NCBI GenBank assembly: GCA_003140785.1
Contig: PLKY01000199.1
Location: 14,606 to 35,484, forward strand
DNA: 20,879 nt
Reading direction: 5' to 3'
Source: Acidobacteriaceae bacterium
GTDB lineage: Bacteria; Acidobacteriota; Terriglobia; Terriglobales; Acidobacteriaceae
The notes beneath the pieces were generated by a model, which ran no database searches, was not told the origin of the DNA, and was given only the letters and a program-made list of their open reading frames with translations. Both the position numbers and the translations under genes were made by a program. Positions within the stretch are counted from its first letter, which is position 1; every line of letters begins with the position of its first letter. Shown here one piece after another: positions 1 to 7,408 of this stretch.

Positions 1-373
1 CTCCGACCTCCATCACTTCAACGTCGCTCTCGGGCATTATGGGGAGGCAGTCGCAATTTATCGGACTCTAGACCAACCCCTCACTCTGGCCCACACCGTG
101 CGCCATGTCGCGGACATCCTTCGCAGGCAAGTCCGAATGGATTTAGCTACGCCTCATTATCAGGAAGCCCTCAAAATCTATCGCAGCCACGGGCAAACTC
201 CTCCGCACGATCTGGCAAACGCAATCAGGGGCTACGCTCTTCTCAAAGCCAACACCGGCGATTCGGTCGAGGCAAAGAAACTCTGGCAAGAAGCCAAAGA
301 CCTCTACGCACATGTCGGCGTGCAAGCTGGCGTCACCGAGGCCGGCAGGCAGATTGCCCATCTAACGAGCTGA
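1..373 (+). CDS. TPR-repeat protein, C-terminal part (5' end outside window)
   Basis: The reading frame is open from base 2 to the TGA at 371-373, so the gene starts upstream of the window. A GTG at 98 lies in frame but is probably internal. The visible ~123 residues form helix-turn-helix repeats of tetratricopeptide type, with units such as GHYGEAVAIYR, ATPHYQEALKIYR and GDSVEAKKLWQEAKDLY; the small/large residue spacing fits TPR. Such repeats usually scaffold protein-protein contacts. No catalytic domain is visible in this fragment, so the function is unknown. The gene ends 32 nt before aroC. By eye its codon use is less GC-biased at third positions than that of aroC, which may reflect a separate origin. 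TPR assignment is fairly safe; function is not assigned. Confidence 0.7.
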   Translation, partial: SDLHHFNVALGHYGEAVAIYRTLDQPLTLAHTVRHVADILRRQVRMDLATPHYQEALKIYRSHGQTPPHDLANAIRGYALLKANTGDSVEAKKLWQEAKDLYAHVGVQAGVTEAGRQIAHLTS

Positions 374-390
374 CCCGTCCTCTGTTCCCT

Positions 391-403
391 TACAATCAAG
401 GAG
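391..403 (+). promoter_or_regulatory. Start region of aroC: TACAAT box and closely spaced AAGGAG
   Basis: TACAAT at 391-396 matches the -10 consensus in five of six positions and lies nine bases before the aroC ATG at 406. AAGGAG at 398-403 is a good Shine-Dalgarno core but is only two bases from the ATG, which is tight. The only -35-like match nearby is ctgacc at 370-375, with a short 15-base spacer. Either the SD works at short range, or the box drives a nearly leaderless transcript. The reading is tentative. Confidence 0.3.
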
Positions 404-405
404 AT

Positions 406-1584
406 ATGATCCGTTTTTCAACTGCCGGGGAGTCGCACGGGGAGGCTCTGATCGCGCTGGTCTCCGGGCTGCCCGCCGGTTTGCCGGTCGATCTCGATTT
501 TGTAAACCGCGAACTGTGGCGGCGGCGGCAGGGCTACGGGCGCGGCGGTCGCATGAAGATCGAGACGGACAAGGTGCATGTGCTAAGTGGGGTGCGCCAT
601 GGCAAAACCATCGGCTCGCCGGTGGCGCTCGAGATTGTGAACCGCGACTGGAAAAACTGGGAAGAAAGGCTGCCAGTCGAGGTTGGCGATCCGTCCAAAC
701 ACCAGGCGGTGGCTTCTCCTCGGCCGGGTCATGCCGATTTGGCCGGAGCGCTGAAATATAACTTCCCCGATGCCCGGTATGTGCTGGAGCGAGCATCGGC
801 GCGCGAGTCGACGGCGCGGGTGGCGGGGGGTGCATTTGCCAAGTTGATGCTGCGCGCGCTGGGAATTGAAATCGCGAGCCATGTGATTCGCGTGGGGCGT
901 GCGGAACTGGAACGGACTGCGCAGTGGGACGAGATTGCCGCGGTTGCCGCGCGCGACGAAATCCTGCTGAGCTGTGTGGATGCCGCGACTGAAGCGAAGA
1001 TGAAGGAAGAAGTGGAAGAAGCCGCACGCACCGGAGACACCGTGGGCGGCGTCTTTGAAGTGGTGGTGCACAACGTGCCTGCCGGCCTGGGCACCTATGC
1101 GACGTGGGACGAACGGCTCGATGGGCTGGTGGCCTGGTCGGTAATGAGCCTGCAGGCGGTGAAGGCCGTGGAGATCGGGCGCGGTGTGGTGGCGGCTGAG
1201 TCTTTTGGGTCCGCAGTGCATGATGCAATTCATTACTCTGCCGAAGATACGGGTAAGCCGACCCGTTTTACGCGCGAACGAAACAATGCAGGTGGGATCG
1301 AGGGTGGCGTGTCAAACGGGGAGGACATCGTGGTGCGTGGCTATCTGAAGCCGATTTCGACGCTGCGCAAGCCGCTGACGTCGGTGCGATTCGACACGCG
1401 CGAGACGACAAGCGCAAGCTATGAGCGCAGCGATATCTGCGTGGTGCCCGCCGCCGGCGTTGCGGCCGAGGCCATGGTAGCGCAGACGATCGCGAGCCTG
1501 GCGCACGAGAAATTTGGCGGGGACTCACTGCTCGAGATGAAACGGAATTTTGACGGATACATCGAACAGATACGGAGTTATTAG
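406..1584 (+). CDS. aroC: Chorismate synthase
   Basis: This enzyme performs the last step of the shikimate pathway, the anti-1,4 elimination of phosphate from 5-enolpyruvylshikimate-3-phosphate to chorismate, using reduced FMN. The cytoplasmic protein has 392 residues, normal for the family. The N-terminus MIRFSTAGESHG is the family signature and fixes the ATG at 406. Other landmarks are RPGHADLAGALKYN, with a conserved His-Ala-Asp and Asn, and RASARESTARVAGGA, both part of the FMN/substrate site, and the late GGIEGGVSNGEDI block. The product feeds aromatic amino acids, folate and menaquinone; menG and aroB lie elsewhere in this window. The gene stands alone between a TPR gene and a HEPN-like cassette, with 40 nt after its stop. 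No defect is visible. Confidence 0.97.
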   Translation: MIRFSTAGESHGEALIALVSGLPAGLPVDLDFVNRELWRRRQGYGRGGRMKIETDKVHVLSGVRHGKTIGSPVALEIVNRDWKNWEERLPVEVGDPSKHQAVASPRPGHADLAGALKYNFPDARYVLERASARESTARVAGGAFAKLMLRALGIEIASHVIRVGRAELERTAQWDEIAAVAARDEILLSCVDAATEAKMKEEVEEAARTGDTVGGVFEVVVHNVPAGLGTYATWDERLDGLVAWSVMSLQAVKAVEIGRGVVAAESFGSAVHDAIHYSAEDTGKPTRFTRERNNAGGIEGGVSNGEDIVVRGYLKPISTLRKPLTSVRFDTRETTSASYERSDICVVPAAGVAAEAMVAQTIASLAHEKFGGDSLLEMKRNFDGYIEQIRSY

Positions 1585-1624
1585 CCGGAGATTCAATTAG
1601 GGGTAAACTTGGAGAGAGGCAGCG

Positions 1625-2113
1625 GTGATGCTTGATTTCACTCCACAAGTCGGCGATCAGGTTGAGGTCTTCGGATACAGGGGGACATTCGTTATTCGTG
1701 AATGCAGGGTCGGAGCCGACGGCCACTACCGCTTCAGGTTGGACCCTTTGCTAGATGGCCCAATGCTGGACGACATCCGCTACCCGATGATCACCTATTC
1801 CGACGAAGAAAAAGTGCGAAAGGCCCTCCCGCAGATTCTGGCCGACTGCAGGCCCTGGCCGGAAGATATTCAAACGAAGGCCAGCGCCAGTAGCCTCGTT
1901 TACGACATCCGTTCCGACGAAATGCACGACGGAACTCCCAGGGTAATGGTCACCTTCTTTCTGAAGCCAGATGCGCTTCCCTCGCTGGAAATGGCACACG
2001 TTCGCAACGAGTTCTATACCCGGTTACGCGAACAATTTAGGTTCGTGAGCATCGAGTCTTGGCTTCAGTTTTCCTCAAGAGAAGAACGGGGCGCCTTAAG
2101 TGTCGCTAGCTGA
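1625..2113 (+). CDS. Uncharacterised 162-residue protein, partner of a HEPN-like gene
   Basis: I do not recognise this family with certainty. The first ~50 residues are beta-rich (GDQVEVFGYRGTFVIREC, then HYRFRLDPL) and could form a small barrel. Residues ~50-85 look helical or linker-like. The C-terminal ~65 residues (from about SLVYDIRSDE, through PRVMVTFFLK, to a helix and then FVSIESWLQF) suggest a small alpha/beta domain. No signal peptide, membrane helix or nucleotide-binding motif is visible. The GTG at 1625 and ATG at 1628 are both possible starts; GGAGAGAGG at 1611-1619 favours the ATG by spacing. The next gene's GTG lies inside the 3' end of this one (14-base overlap), which implies coupled translation and a joint function. 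From memory, HEPN-like proteins of this type often sit beside a small gene ending in a similar strand-helix-strand unit, but I could not check this. Confidence 0.6.
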   Translation: MMLDFTPQVGDQVEVFGYRGTFVIRECRVGADGHYRFRLDPLLDGPMLDDIRYPMITYSDEEKVRKALPQILADCRPWPEDIQTKASASSLVYDIRSDEMHDGTPRVMVTFFLKPDALPSLEMAHVRNEFYTRLREQFRFVSIESWLQFSSREERGALSVAS

Positions 2114-2627
2114 TGGTCTGATGGAGCACGCTCGTGCGCTGCTCGTCGGTTCACCTAACGAAGCGCATTTACGCAGAGCAGTTTCGGCGGCATACTATGC
2201 GCTTTTCCATCTCCTCTCGTCGGCGGTCGCAGAGCAGGTTAGTCCCGATTTGCCAGTTGGTCTGCGCGGCAGAACTCAGCGTGCTCTGGACCACGGGACC
2301 ATGGCCAATGCAGCCAGCCAGTTCAAGCGACCGGGAGAGCGGCCGCAATCGCTTCCGAAGGACATCGTCCTGGAGCCCATTTCGCAACGGCTTGTGAACG
2401 TAGCTGCCAGTTTCGTGGATTTGCAGGAGGCAAGATACCTCGCGGATTACGACGCGCTTGACTCTACTAGCAGAGTTTCTCTTCAATGGGCGCAGGAAAA
2501 CGTAAGCAAAGCCGAATCGGCCTTTCGAGATTGGAATGTCGTGAAGCGCTCCGAAGAGGCGAAAGTATTCCTCGCAGCACTAATGTTTGCACAAAGGTGG
2601 AACAGGAAGGCCGATTCGAAATCCTGA
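2100..2627 (+). CDS. HEPN-like helical protein
   Basis: The 175-residue all-helical protein carries a HEPN-like signature near its start: HLRRAVSAAYYALFHLLSSA at residues 23-42. A second block at 58-65 reads RTQRALDH, an Rx6H arrangement that falls within the Rx4-6H spacing of catalytic HEPN RNases. A third is FVDLQEARYLADYD at 105-118. HEPN domains occur in ribonuclease toxins, abortive-infection proteins and nucleotide-binding helpers. The Rx6H here lies between the second and third helices and not in the usual last helix, so RNase activity is uncertain. The GTG at 2100 overlaps the upstream gene by 14 bases; an in-frame ATG at 2121 would leave a 7-base gap and remove seven residues. The stop is 18 bases before def. 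No nucleotidyltransferase (MNT) partner is visible, unlike classic HEPN/MNT pairs. Confidence 0.65.
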   Translation: MSLADGLMEHARALLVGSPNEAHLRRAVSAAYYALFHLLSSAVAEQVSPDLPVGLRGRTQRALDHGTMANAASQFKRPGERPQSLPKDIVLEPISQRLVNVAASFVDLQEARYLADYDALDSTSRVSLQWAQENVSKAESAFRDWNVVKRSEEAKVFLAALMFAQRWNRKADSKS

Positions 2628-2645
2628 AAGAGTGACGATGCAACG

Positions 2646-3155
2646 ATGATTCTGAAGATTGTGAAATATCCGGAGCCGGTGTTGCAGCAGCCCGGCGAGC
2701 CGGTATCTGAATTCAACAGCGAGTTGCGCAAGTTAGTCGCGGACCTGTTCGAGACGATGTATGCTTCGCAAGGAATCGGATTGGCTGCGCAGCAAGTGGG
2801 CGTTGCCAAGCGAGTTGCGGTGATTGACCTTAGCCAGGCCAAAGATCCCGCACAGAAGCTCGTGCTCGTCAATCCCGAGGTGATTTTTCAGGAAGGGAAG
2901 CAGTACGAAGAAGAGGGCTGTCTCAGCTTCCCTGATATCCGCGAGAAAGTGTCGCGGGCCGCAAAGGTTCGCATTCGCGCTCAGGACGAGAAGGGTAAGT
3001 GGTTCGAGATGGATGGAGAAGAGCTGCTGTCGCGCGCGTTTCAACATGAAATCGATCATCTCGATGGCATGTTGTTCATCTTCCGCATGAGCGCTTTGAA
3101 GCGCGATCTGAATCTGCGCAAAATTCGCAAGATGCAGCGCGAAGGCAAATGGTAA
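2646..3155 (+). CDS. def: Peptide deformylase
   Basis: This metalloenzyme removes the formyl group from N-terminal formyl-methionine of new proteins at the ribosome exit. The 169-residue length is typical. All three family motifs are intact: GIGLAAQQVG from residue 43 (motif I), EEGCLSFP with Cys92 (motif II), and QHEIDHLDG with His134, Glu135 and His138 (motif III). Cys92, His134 and His138 bind the catalytic metal and Glu135 is the general base. The C-terminal tail is short and basic (LRKIRKMQREGKW). The stop is four bases before the fmt start, and fmt adds the formyl group that Def removes, so co-expression makes sense. The ATG at 2646 gives the normal N-terminus, in which MILKIVKYPEPVL matches the family start. 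Confidence 0.97.
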   Translation: MILKIVKYPEPVLQQPGEPVSEFNSELRKLVADLFETMYASQGIGLAAQQVGVAKRVAVIDLSQAKDPAQKLVLVNPEVIFQEGKQYEEEGCLSFPDIREKVSRAAKVRIRAQDEKGKWFEMDGEELLSRAFQHEIDHLDGMLFIFRMSALKRDLNLRKIRKMQREGKW

Positions 3156-3159
3156 AGCC

Positions 3160-4110
3160 GTGAAGCTGGTTTTCTGCGGCACGCCGCGCTTCGCTGTGCC
3201 CACGCTGCAAGCGCTGCTGGCAGCGGGTCACACGATTTCATTGGTAGTGACGCAGCCCGATCGGCCGGTTGGGCGCAAGCAGGAGGTCGAGGCTCCGCCG
3301 GTCAAGCAGATCGCGCTTGCTGCTGGTCTGCCGGTTACACAGCCCGAGAAAATTCGCAACAATGCGGAATTCCGCGCACAACTGGAAGCGATTGCGCCGG
3401 ACGCGATAGTTGTGGTGGCCTATGGGCGCATCATTCCACCGTGGATGCTCGCGTTGCCGCGTTTGGGCTGCATCAACCTGCACGCGTCGTTGCTGCCCAA
3501 GTATCGCGGTGCCGCGCCGATTCAGTGGGCAGTCGCTAATGGCGAAAAGGTCACGGGCAACACGACGATGTTGCTCGAAGAGGGTTTGGACACAGGGCCG
3601 ATCTTGTTGCAGCAGGAAGTAGAGATCGGGGTGGAACAGACCGCTGTCGATCTCTTTGAGGTAATGGCGACACGCGGTGCGCCCTTGGTGGTGGAGACGC
3701 TGGCGGGACTGGCCGATGGAAACCTTCAACCCTGGCCGCAGGATCATTTGCAGGCATCTCTCGCGCCGTTGCTTCAGCGCGACGATGGGCGGATGGATTT
3801 TGCTGCACACACTGCGACCGAACTCAAGAATCGCTGGCGTGGATTTCAGCCCTGGCCCGGAGCGTTCACGGTGCTTGATGGGAAGAAATTGATCGTGCAT
3901 CGAATGCAGGTCGCGGAAAACGCTGGCTCACACCTGCCCGAAGCCGAGGATCCGGGTCAGTTATTCGTGGATCAGCAGCGAATGCTGGTTAGCTGCGCGC
4001 GGGGCACGGGGGTTGAGCTTCTTGAATTGCAATTGGAAGGCAAGAAGCGCATGACTGCCTCGGAATTTCTGCGTGGGACGCATTTCGTTTCCGGAATGCG
4101 GCTGGGTTGA
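3160..4110 (+). CDS. fmt: Methionyl-tRNA formyltransferase
   Basis: This enzyme transfers a formyl group from 10-formyltetrahydrofolate to Met-tRNAfMet before translation initiation. The 316-residue protein starts at GTG 3160; MKLVFCGTPRFAVPTL is the usual family N-terminus, a Rossmann-like fold. The catalytic triad is present: Asn106 and His108 in INLHASLLPKYRGAAPIQ, and Asp144 in LLEEGLDTGPIL. The C-terminal ~100 residues are the OB-fold tRNA-binding domain, starting around the FQPWPGAF segment. The gene begins four bases after def and its TGA lies within the start of rsmB, so the three are probably one transcript. Confidence 0.97.
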   Translation: MKLVFCGTPRFAVPTLQALLAAGHTISLVVTQPDRPVGRKQEVEAPPVKQIALAAGLPVTQPEKIRNNAEFRAQLEAIAPDAIVVVAYGRIIPPWMLALPRLGCINLHASLLPKYRGAAPIQWAVANGEKVTGNTTMLLEEGLDTGPILLQQEVEIGVEQTAVDLFEVMATRGAPLVVETLAGLADGNLQPWPQDHLQASLAPLLQRDDGRMDFAAHTATELKNRWRGFQPWPGAFTVLDGKKLIVHRMQVAENAGSHLPEAEDPGQLFVDQQRMLVSCARGTGVELLELQLEGKKRMTASEFLRGTHFVSGMRLG

Positions 4111-5462
4111 GGGCGATGGCCGCGGTTTCCCCAGCGCGCAAGGCAGCTTTTCAGATTCTCCTGGCAATCGAAAATACTCAGGCGCATTCGGATGATTTGT
4201 TGCGTGGGAAGGACGTTTCAGCTCTCGCCGCGGCGGACCGCAATCTTGCGACGGCGCTGGTCCTGGGTGTGTTGCGCTGGCAGGTCCGGCTGGATCAGCA
4301 GATCCTTCAACATCTCAGCCGACCGAGAGCGCGGCTCGATTGCGAGATTCAGATTGCTCTGCGCCTGGGCGCTTTTCAACTGGTGCACATGGATCGTATT
4401 CCGGCACATGCGGCGATTGATGAGAGCGTGGAACTGGCGAAGCAGGCTGGGCATCATTTTGCTGCGCGGATGGTGAATGCGGTGCTACGCAAGGTCGCCG
4501 GAACTCCGAGATATTCGGGTTCGCGCGAAGAGTCGGCAGATTCTGGAATCAACCATACCCATCCAGCATGGATGACGGAGCGCTGGAGCAGATTCTATGG
4601 AGCCGAATCTGCGCAAGCTATCTGTGCGCATGGCCAGAAGCAGCCCACGGCAGCGATTCGTGTGGAAGGTCCGGTTGTCGAAGAGGAACTGGCTAAAGTC
4701 GGAATCGGACTGGGGCCGGGCAGGCTTCTCAGTGCGGCGCGCGTGGTGACAGCGGGCGCTGTAACGGAGACTGCGGCATTTCGCAATGGGAACGTGCGGA
4801 TGCAGGATGAGGGATCGCAGCTCGTCGCGGAGATTGCAGGTCATGGCGATGCAATTCTCGATAGCTGTGCGGCCCCCGGCGGGAAGACTCTGGTGTTGGC
4901 TGAGCGCAATCCCCGAGCACACATCGTGGCATGCGAGGTGAGCCCGCAGCGGCTTAAACAGTTGCGAGAGCGCCTGGCTCCGCTTGGAGAGCGCATCGAG
5001 TGTCGCCTTGGCGACGCGGCGGCGATGACCGAGGAGGACGCGTATGACCTGGTGCTGGCGGATGTCCCGTGCAGCGGGACCGGCACACTGGGCCGCAATC
5101 CGGAGATTCGTCATCGGCTGCGGCTGGAGGAACTCGCGAATCAGACTGATCGACAAAGGGCAATTCTTCGTGCTGCATTGCGGGCCGTTCGCGTCGGCGG
5201 GCGCGTGGTGTACTCGACCTGCTCGATGGAGCCGGAAGAGAATGAAGAGGTGGTTGCGGCGGTGCTCGCGGAAGCGTCTGGCGCGCGCGTGCGTCCGATC
5301 AAGGGTCGGATTGAGGAGATGCGGTGCGAAGGCATCCTGACGGTCACGGGAGCTGAAAATCTGTACGGCTCCGCGACGCCGGAAGGTTACCTGCGGCTTT
5401 TCCCCGGCGTGTTCGGCACAGATGGATTCTTTGTTGCGGTACTCGAGAGAACCGATAACTGA
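4107..5462 (+). CDS. rsmB: 16S rRNA m5C967 methyltransferase (RsmB/Sun)
   Basis: This SAM-dependent enzyme methylates C967 (E. coli numbering) of 16S rRNA. Residues ~5-140 are a NusB-like RNA-binding domain, and residues ~180-451 are the methyltransferase. Motif I is ILDSCAAPGGKT near residue 252. Motif IV is DVPCSGTGTLGRNPEIR, with Cys322 (product release). Motif VI is YSTCSMEPEENEE, with the nucleophile Cys372. The length of 451 is normal. The annotated TTG start at 4107 overlaps the fmt stop by four bases (TTGA); an ATG at 4116 is an equally good start and would give MAAVSPARKAAF. The gene closes the def-fmt-rsmB set, and its end faces the convergent UPF0303 gene with only 12 bases between them. 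Confidence 0.95.
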   Translation: MRAMAAVSPARKAAFQILLAIENTQAHSDDLLRGKDVSALAAADRNLATALVLGVLRWQVRLDQQILQHLSRPRARLDCEIQIALRLGAFQLVHMDRIPAHAAIDESVELAKQAGHHFAARMVNAVLRKVAGTPRYSGSREESADSGINHTHPAWMTERWSRFYGAESAQAICAHGQKQPTAAIRVEGPVVEEELAKVGIGLGPGRLLSAARVVTAGAVTETAAFRNGNVRMQDEGSQLVAEIAGHGDAILDSCAAPGGKTLVLAERNPRAHIVACEVSPQRLKQLRERLAPLGERIECRLGDAAAMTEEDAYDLVLADVPCSGTGTLGRNPEIRHRLRLEELANQTDRQRAILRAALRAVRVGGRVVYSTCSMEPEENEEVVAAVLAEASGARVRPIKGRIEEMRCEGILTVTGAENLYGSATPEGYLRLFPGVFGTDGFFVAVLERTDN

Positions 5463-5474
5463 CCGGTGCGTCAA

Positions 5475-5972
5475 CTATTCCGGTGCAAGCTTAAGCTTTT
5501 CGTAATCGCGCCCCAACACGGCGCAGAGTGCTTCAATGACGAGCTCGTGATCGCTGCGTTGGGGCAGCCCAGAGACTGTGGCGCTTCCGACTACGCCAGC
5601 GCCTGCAACCGCCAATGGGAATGAACCACCGTGTGTGGCGTAGTCGGCGACGGTCAATCCTTGGCTTTCGAACAGGGTTTCATTCTTGATTTTCTCTTTG
5701 AGCCCGATGGCATACGAACTGCGATGAAAGCGCGCAACGACGTTGCTCTTGCGCCGCACCCATTCCACGTTGTCGGGGATGGTGCCGTCCAAGGCTGCGT
5801 AGAAGAGCGGCTGGCCGAAGCGGCGTACATCGATGACCACCGCAAGGTTGCGTTCGACGGCCATGGTGCGCAGGCGCAGGCCCAGTTCCCACGCTATCTG
5901 CGCATCCAAATGCGGGAATACAAGCTCGCGCTCCTGCTGAGCGATCTGTTCCAGGTCTTCGTTCCATGCCAT
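5475..5972 (-). CDS. UPF0303 / HbpS-GlcG-fold protein
   Basis: The 165-residue cytoplasmic protein resembles the UPF0303 family, related to the haem-degrading/HbpS-like GlcG fold. Typical features are the early E-x-x-L-x-F segment (QERELVFPHLD), the central VVIDVRRFGQPLFYAAL strand pair, the WVRRKSNVVARF helix, and the glycine-rich end THGGSFPLAVAGAGVVGSAT followed by SGLPQRSDHELVIEAL. The biochemical role of UPF0303 proteins is not established; some relatives of the wider fold bind haem or corrinoid. It lies 68 bases after the MFS gene on the same strand, so it may be the last gene of that transcript. No signal peptide is seen. Confidence 0.85.
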   Translation of the reverse strand: MAWNEDLEQIAQQERELVFPHLDAQIAWELGLRLRTMAVERNLAVVIDVRRFGQPLFYAALDGTIPDNVEWVRRKSNVVARFHRSSYAIGLKEKIKNETLFESQGLTVADYATHGGSFPLAVAGAGVVGSATVSGLPQRSDHELVIEALCAVLGRDYEKLKLAPE

Positions 5973-6040
5973 GTCGATGCATCCTTTCGGTTCTCAGCCA
6001 TCGTACATGCGGAGCCGAATTGCTCGAAAACCAATTGGAC

Positions 6041-7369
6041 CTAGTTTTGCGCGCCTTCTTCCACGGCCAAGCTCGCTTGCGGAACAATGCCGAGGCGCTC
6101 GTAGATCGGGCGCATCTGCTTGCGTAGTTTTGGCAGGCGCGACCAGAACCATAGCCCTCCCAGGATGCAGGCCGCGCCGCTGACAATCACAGTGCGCGCT
6201 GCTCCGATGGCGTGCGCCAAAGCGCCGGCGAGAAGGCTACCGAAAGGGGCCATCCCGACGAAGGCCATGGTGTAGTAGCTCATGACGCGGCCGCGCATCT
6301 TTTCTTCGACCAGCGTTTGGATGATGGTGTTGCTCGCGGTCAGCCCTTGCATCATGCCGAAACCAGCCACAAGGAGAAGCAGCATGGAAAGCCAAAGATT
6401 GGTGGAAAGCCCGAAGCAGATGAGGCCCACGCCGAACGCCGTTGCCGCAATCGGGATCATTTTGCCGAGCCCTCGCACGGATCGCCGCATGACCAGGCTC
6501 AATGCGGAGACGAGCGACCCCACACCGACCGCACCCATGAGGAAACCGAGCGTGTGCGGACCGCCATGCAAAACTTGCGCCGCAAAAATCGGCATCAGCA
6601 CCATGAATGGCCAACCCATCAGGCTGAGAAGCGCGAAAAGCAAAAGGATGGTGCGGATGGGTGCGAATCCCGCAACGTAGTTCCAGCCCTCACGGAGTTG
6701 GGCCAGCATGGAGGTTCTGACGTGAGGTTCATCCGTGGCCGCAACGCGCATCATCAGCAGCGAAGCGATGACGGCGACATAGCTGACTCCATCGACCAAA
6801 AAGCACCAGCCCTCGTTCGTCGCTGCGATGAGAAGGCCTGCCAGCGAAGGTCCGATCAGACGCGCGACGTTAACCATGGACGAATTGATGGCGATCGCAT
6901 TCGAGAGATCGGCGCGGTCTTCGACCATTTTGACCATGAAAGACTGGCGGCCGGGCATGTCAAACGCGTTGATGATGCCCTGCATTGAGCTCAGAACAAG
7001 TATTTCCGCGATGTTGATGCGATGGGTCAAAGTCAGCCACGCCAGTGCCAGCGATTGGATCATTGCAAGGGCCTGAGTCCAGACCAGGACTTTGCGACGG
7101 TCGATGCGATCAACGATAACGCCGGCAAGCGGTGCGAACAGGAAGGTCGGAATTTGTCCGGCGAAGCCGACGGTGCCCAAGAGCAGAGAGGATTTGGTGA
7201 GGCGGTAAACCAGCCAGGAAGTTGCAACACGCGTCATCCACGTGCCGATGAGAGAGATGCTCTGGCCGCCGAAGAAGAGACGAAAATTGCGATGGCGCAG
7301 AGCACGCCATGCGTGCGAGAAATCGCCCGCAGCGCTCACGCGTTCCTGATCCTCGGCCTTTTCCGTCAT
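6041..7369 (-). CDS. MFS exporter, EntS/MFS_3-like
   Basis: The 442-residue integral membrane protein belongs to the major facilitator superfamily and resembles the enterobactin-exporter (EntS, MFS_3) branch. The N-terminal segment FRLFFGGQSISLIGTWMTRV is characteristic of that branch. MFS motif A appears as AGVIVDRIDRRKVLV between helices 2 and 3. Hydrophobic segments are consistent with 10-12 membrane helices, with a basic cytoplasmic loop and a charged tail (PKLRKQMRPIYERLG). The substrate cannot be deduced; relatives export siderophores or drugs using the proton gradient. There is no siderophore cluster nearby. The ATG at 7369 lies 39 bases after the PASTA gene's stop, so it may share the aroB transcript. 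Confidence 0.9.
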   Translation of the reverse strand: MTEKAEDQERVSAAGDFSHAWRALRHRNFRLFFGGQSISLIGTWMTRVATSWLVYRLTKSSLLLGTVGFAGQIPTFLFAPLAGVIVDRIDRRKVLVWTQALAMIQSLALAWLTLTHRINIAEILVLSSMQGIINAFDMPGRQSFMVKMVEDRADLSNAIAINSSMVNVARLIGPSLAGLLIAATNEGWCFLVDGVSYVAVIASLLMMRVAATDEPHVRTSMLAQLREGWNYVAGFAPIRTILLLFALLSLMGWPFMVLMPIFAAQVLHGGPHTLGFLMGAVGVGSLVSALSLVMRRSVRGLGKMIPIAATAFGVGLICFGLSTNLWLSMLLLLVAGFGMMQGLTASNTIIQTLVEEKMRGRVMSYYTMAFVGMAPFGSLLAGALAHAIGAARTVIVSGAACILGGLWFWSRLPKLRKQMRPIYERLGIVPQASLAVEEGAQN

Positions 7370-7408
7370 CTGGTCTTTCGATGCGGATCAGCGCCGAATT
7401 GACGCGAC

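Noticed and set aside
362..1228. 288-codon open frame antisense to aroC
   Set aside because: It is the mirror of a GC-rich gene; the translation is rich in Arg, Pro and Ser with no domain, and aroC is unambiguous.
4485..5474. 329-codon open frame antisense to rsmB
   Set aside because: It lies opposite the conserved methyltransferase motifs and shows no family pattern; it is a shadow of high GC content.
5487..5498. Perfect palindrome AAGCTTAAGCTT near the convergent rsmB/UPF0303 ends
   Set aside because: It lies inside the UPF0303 coding end, is AT-rich and has no GC stem or T-tract, so it is not a convincing terminator.
6212..6988. 258-codon open frame on the plus strand opposite the MFS gene
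   Set aside because: It is His, Arg and Gln rich with no hydrophobic core; the opposite strand encodes clear membrane helices.
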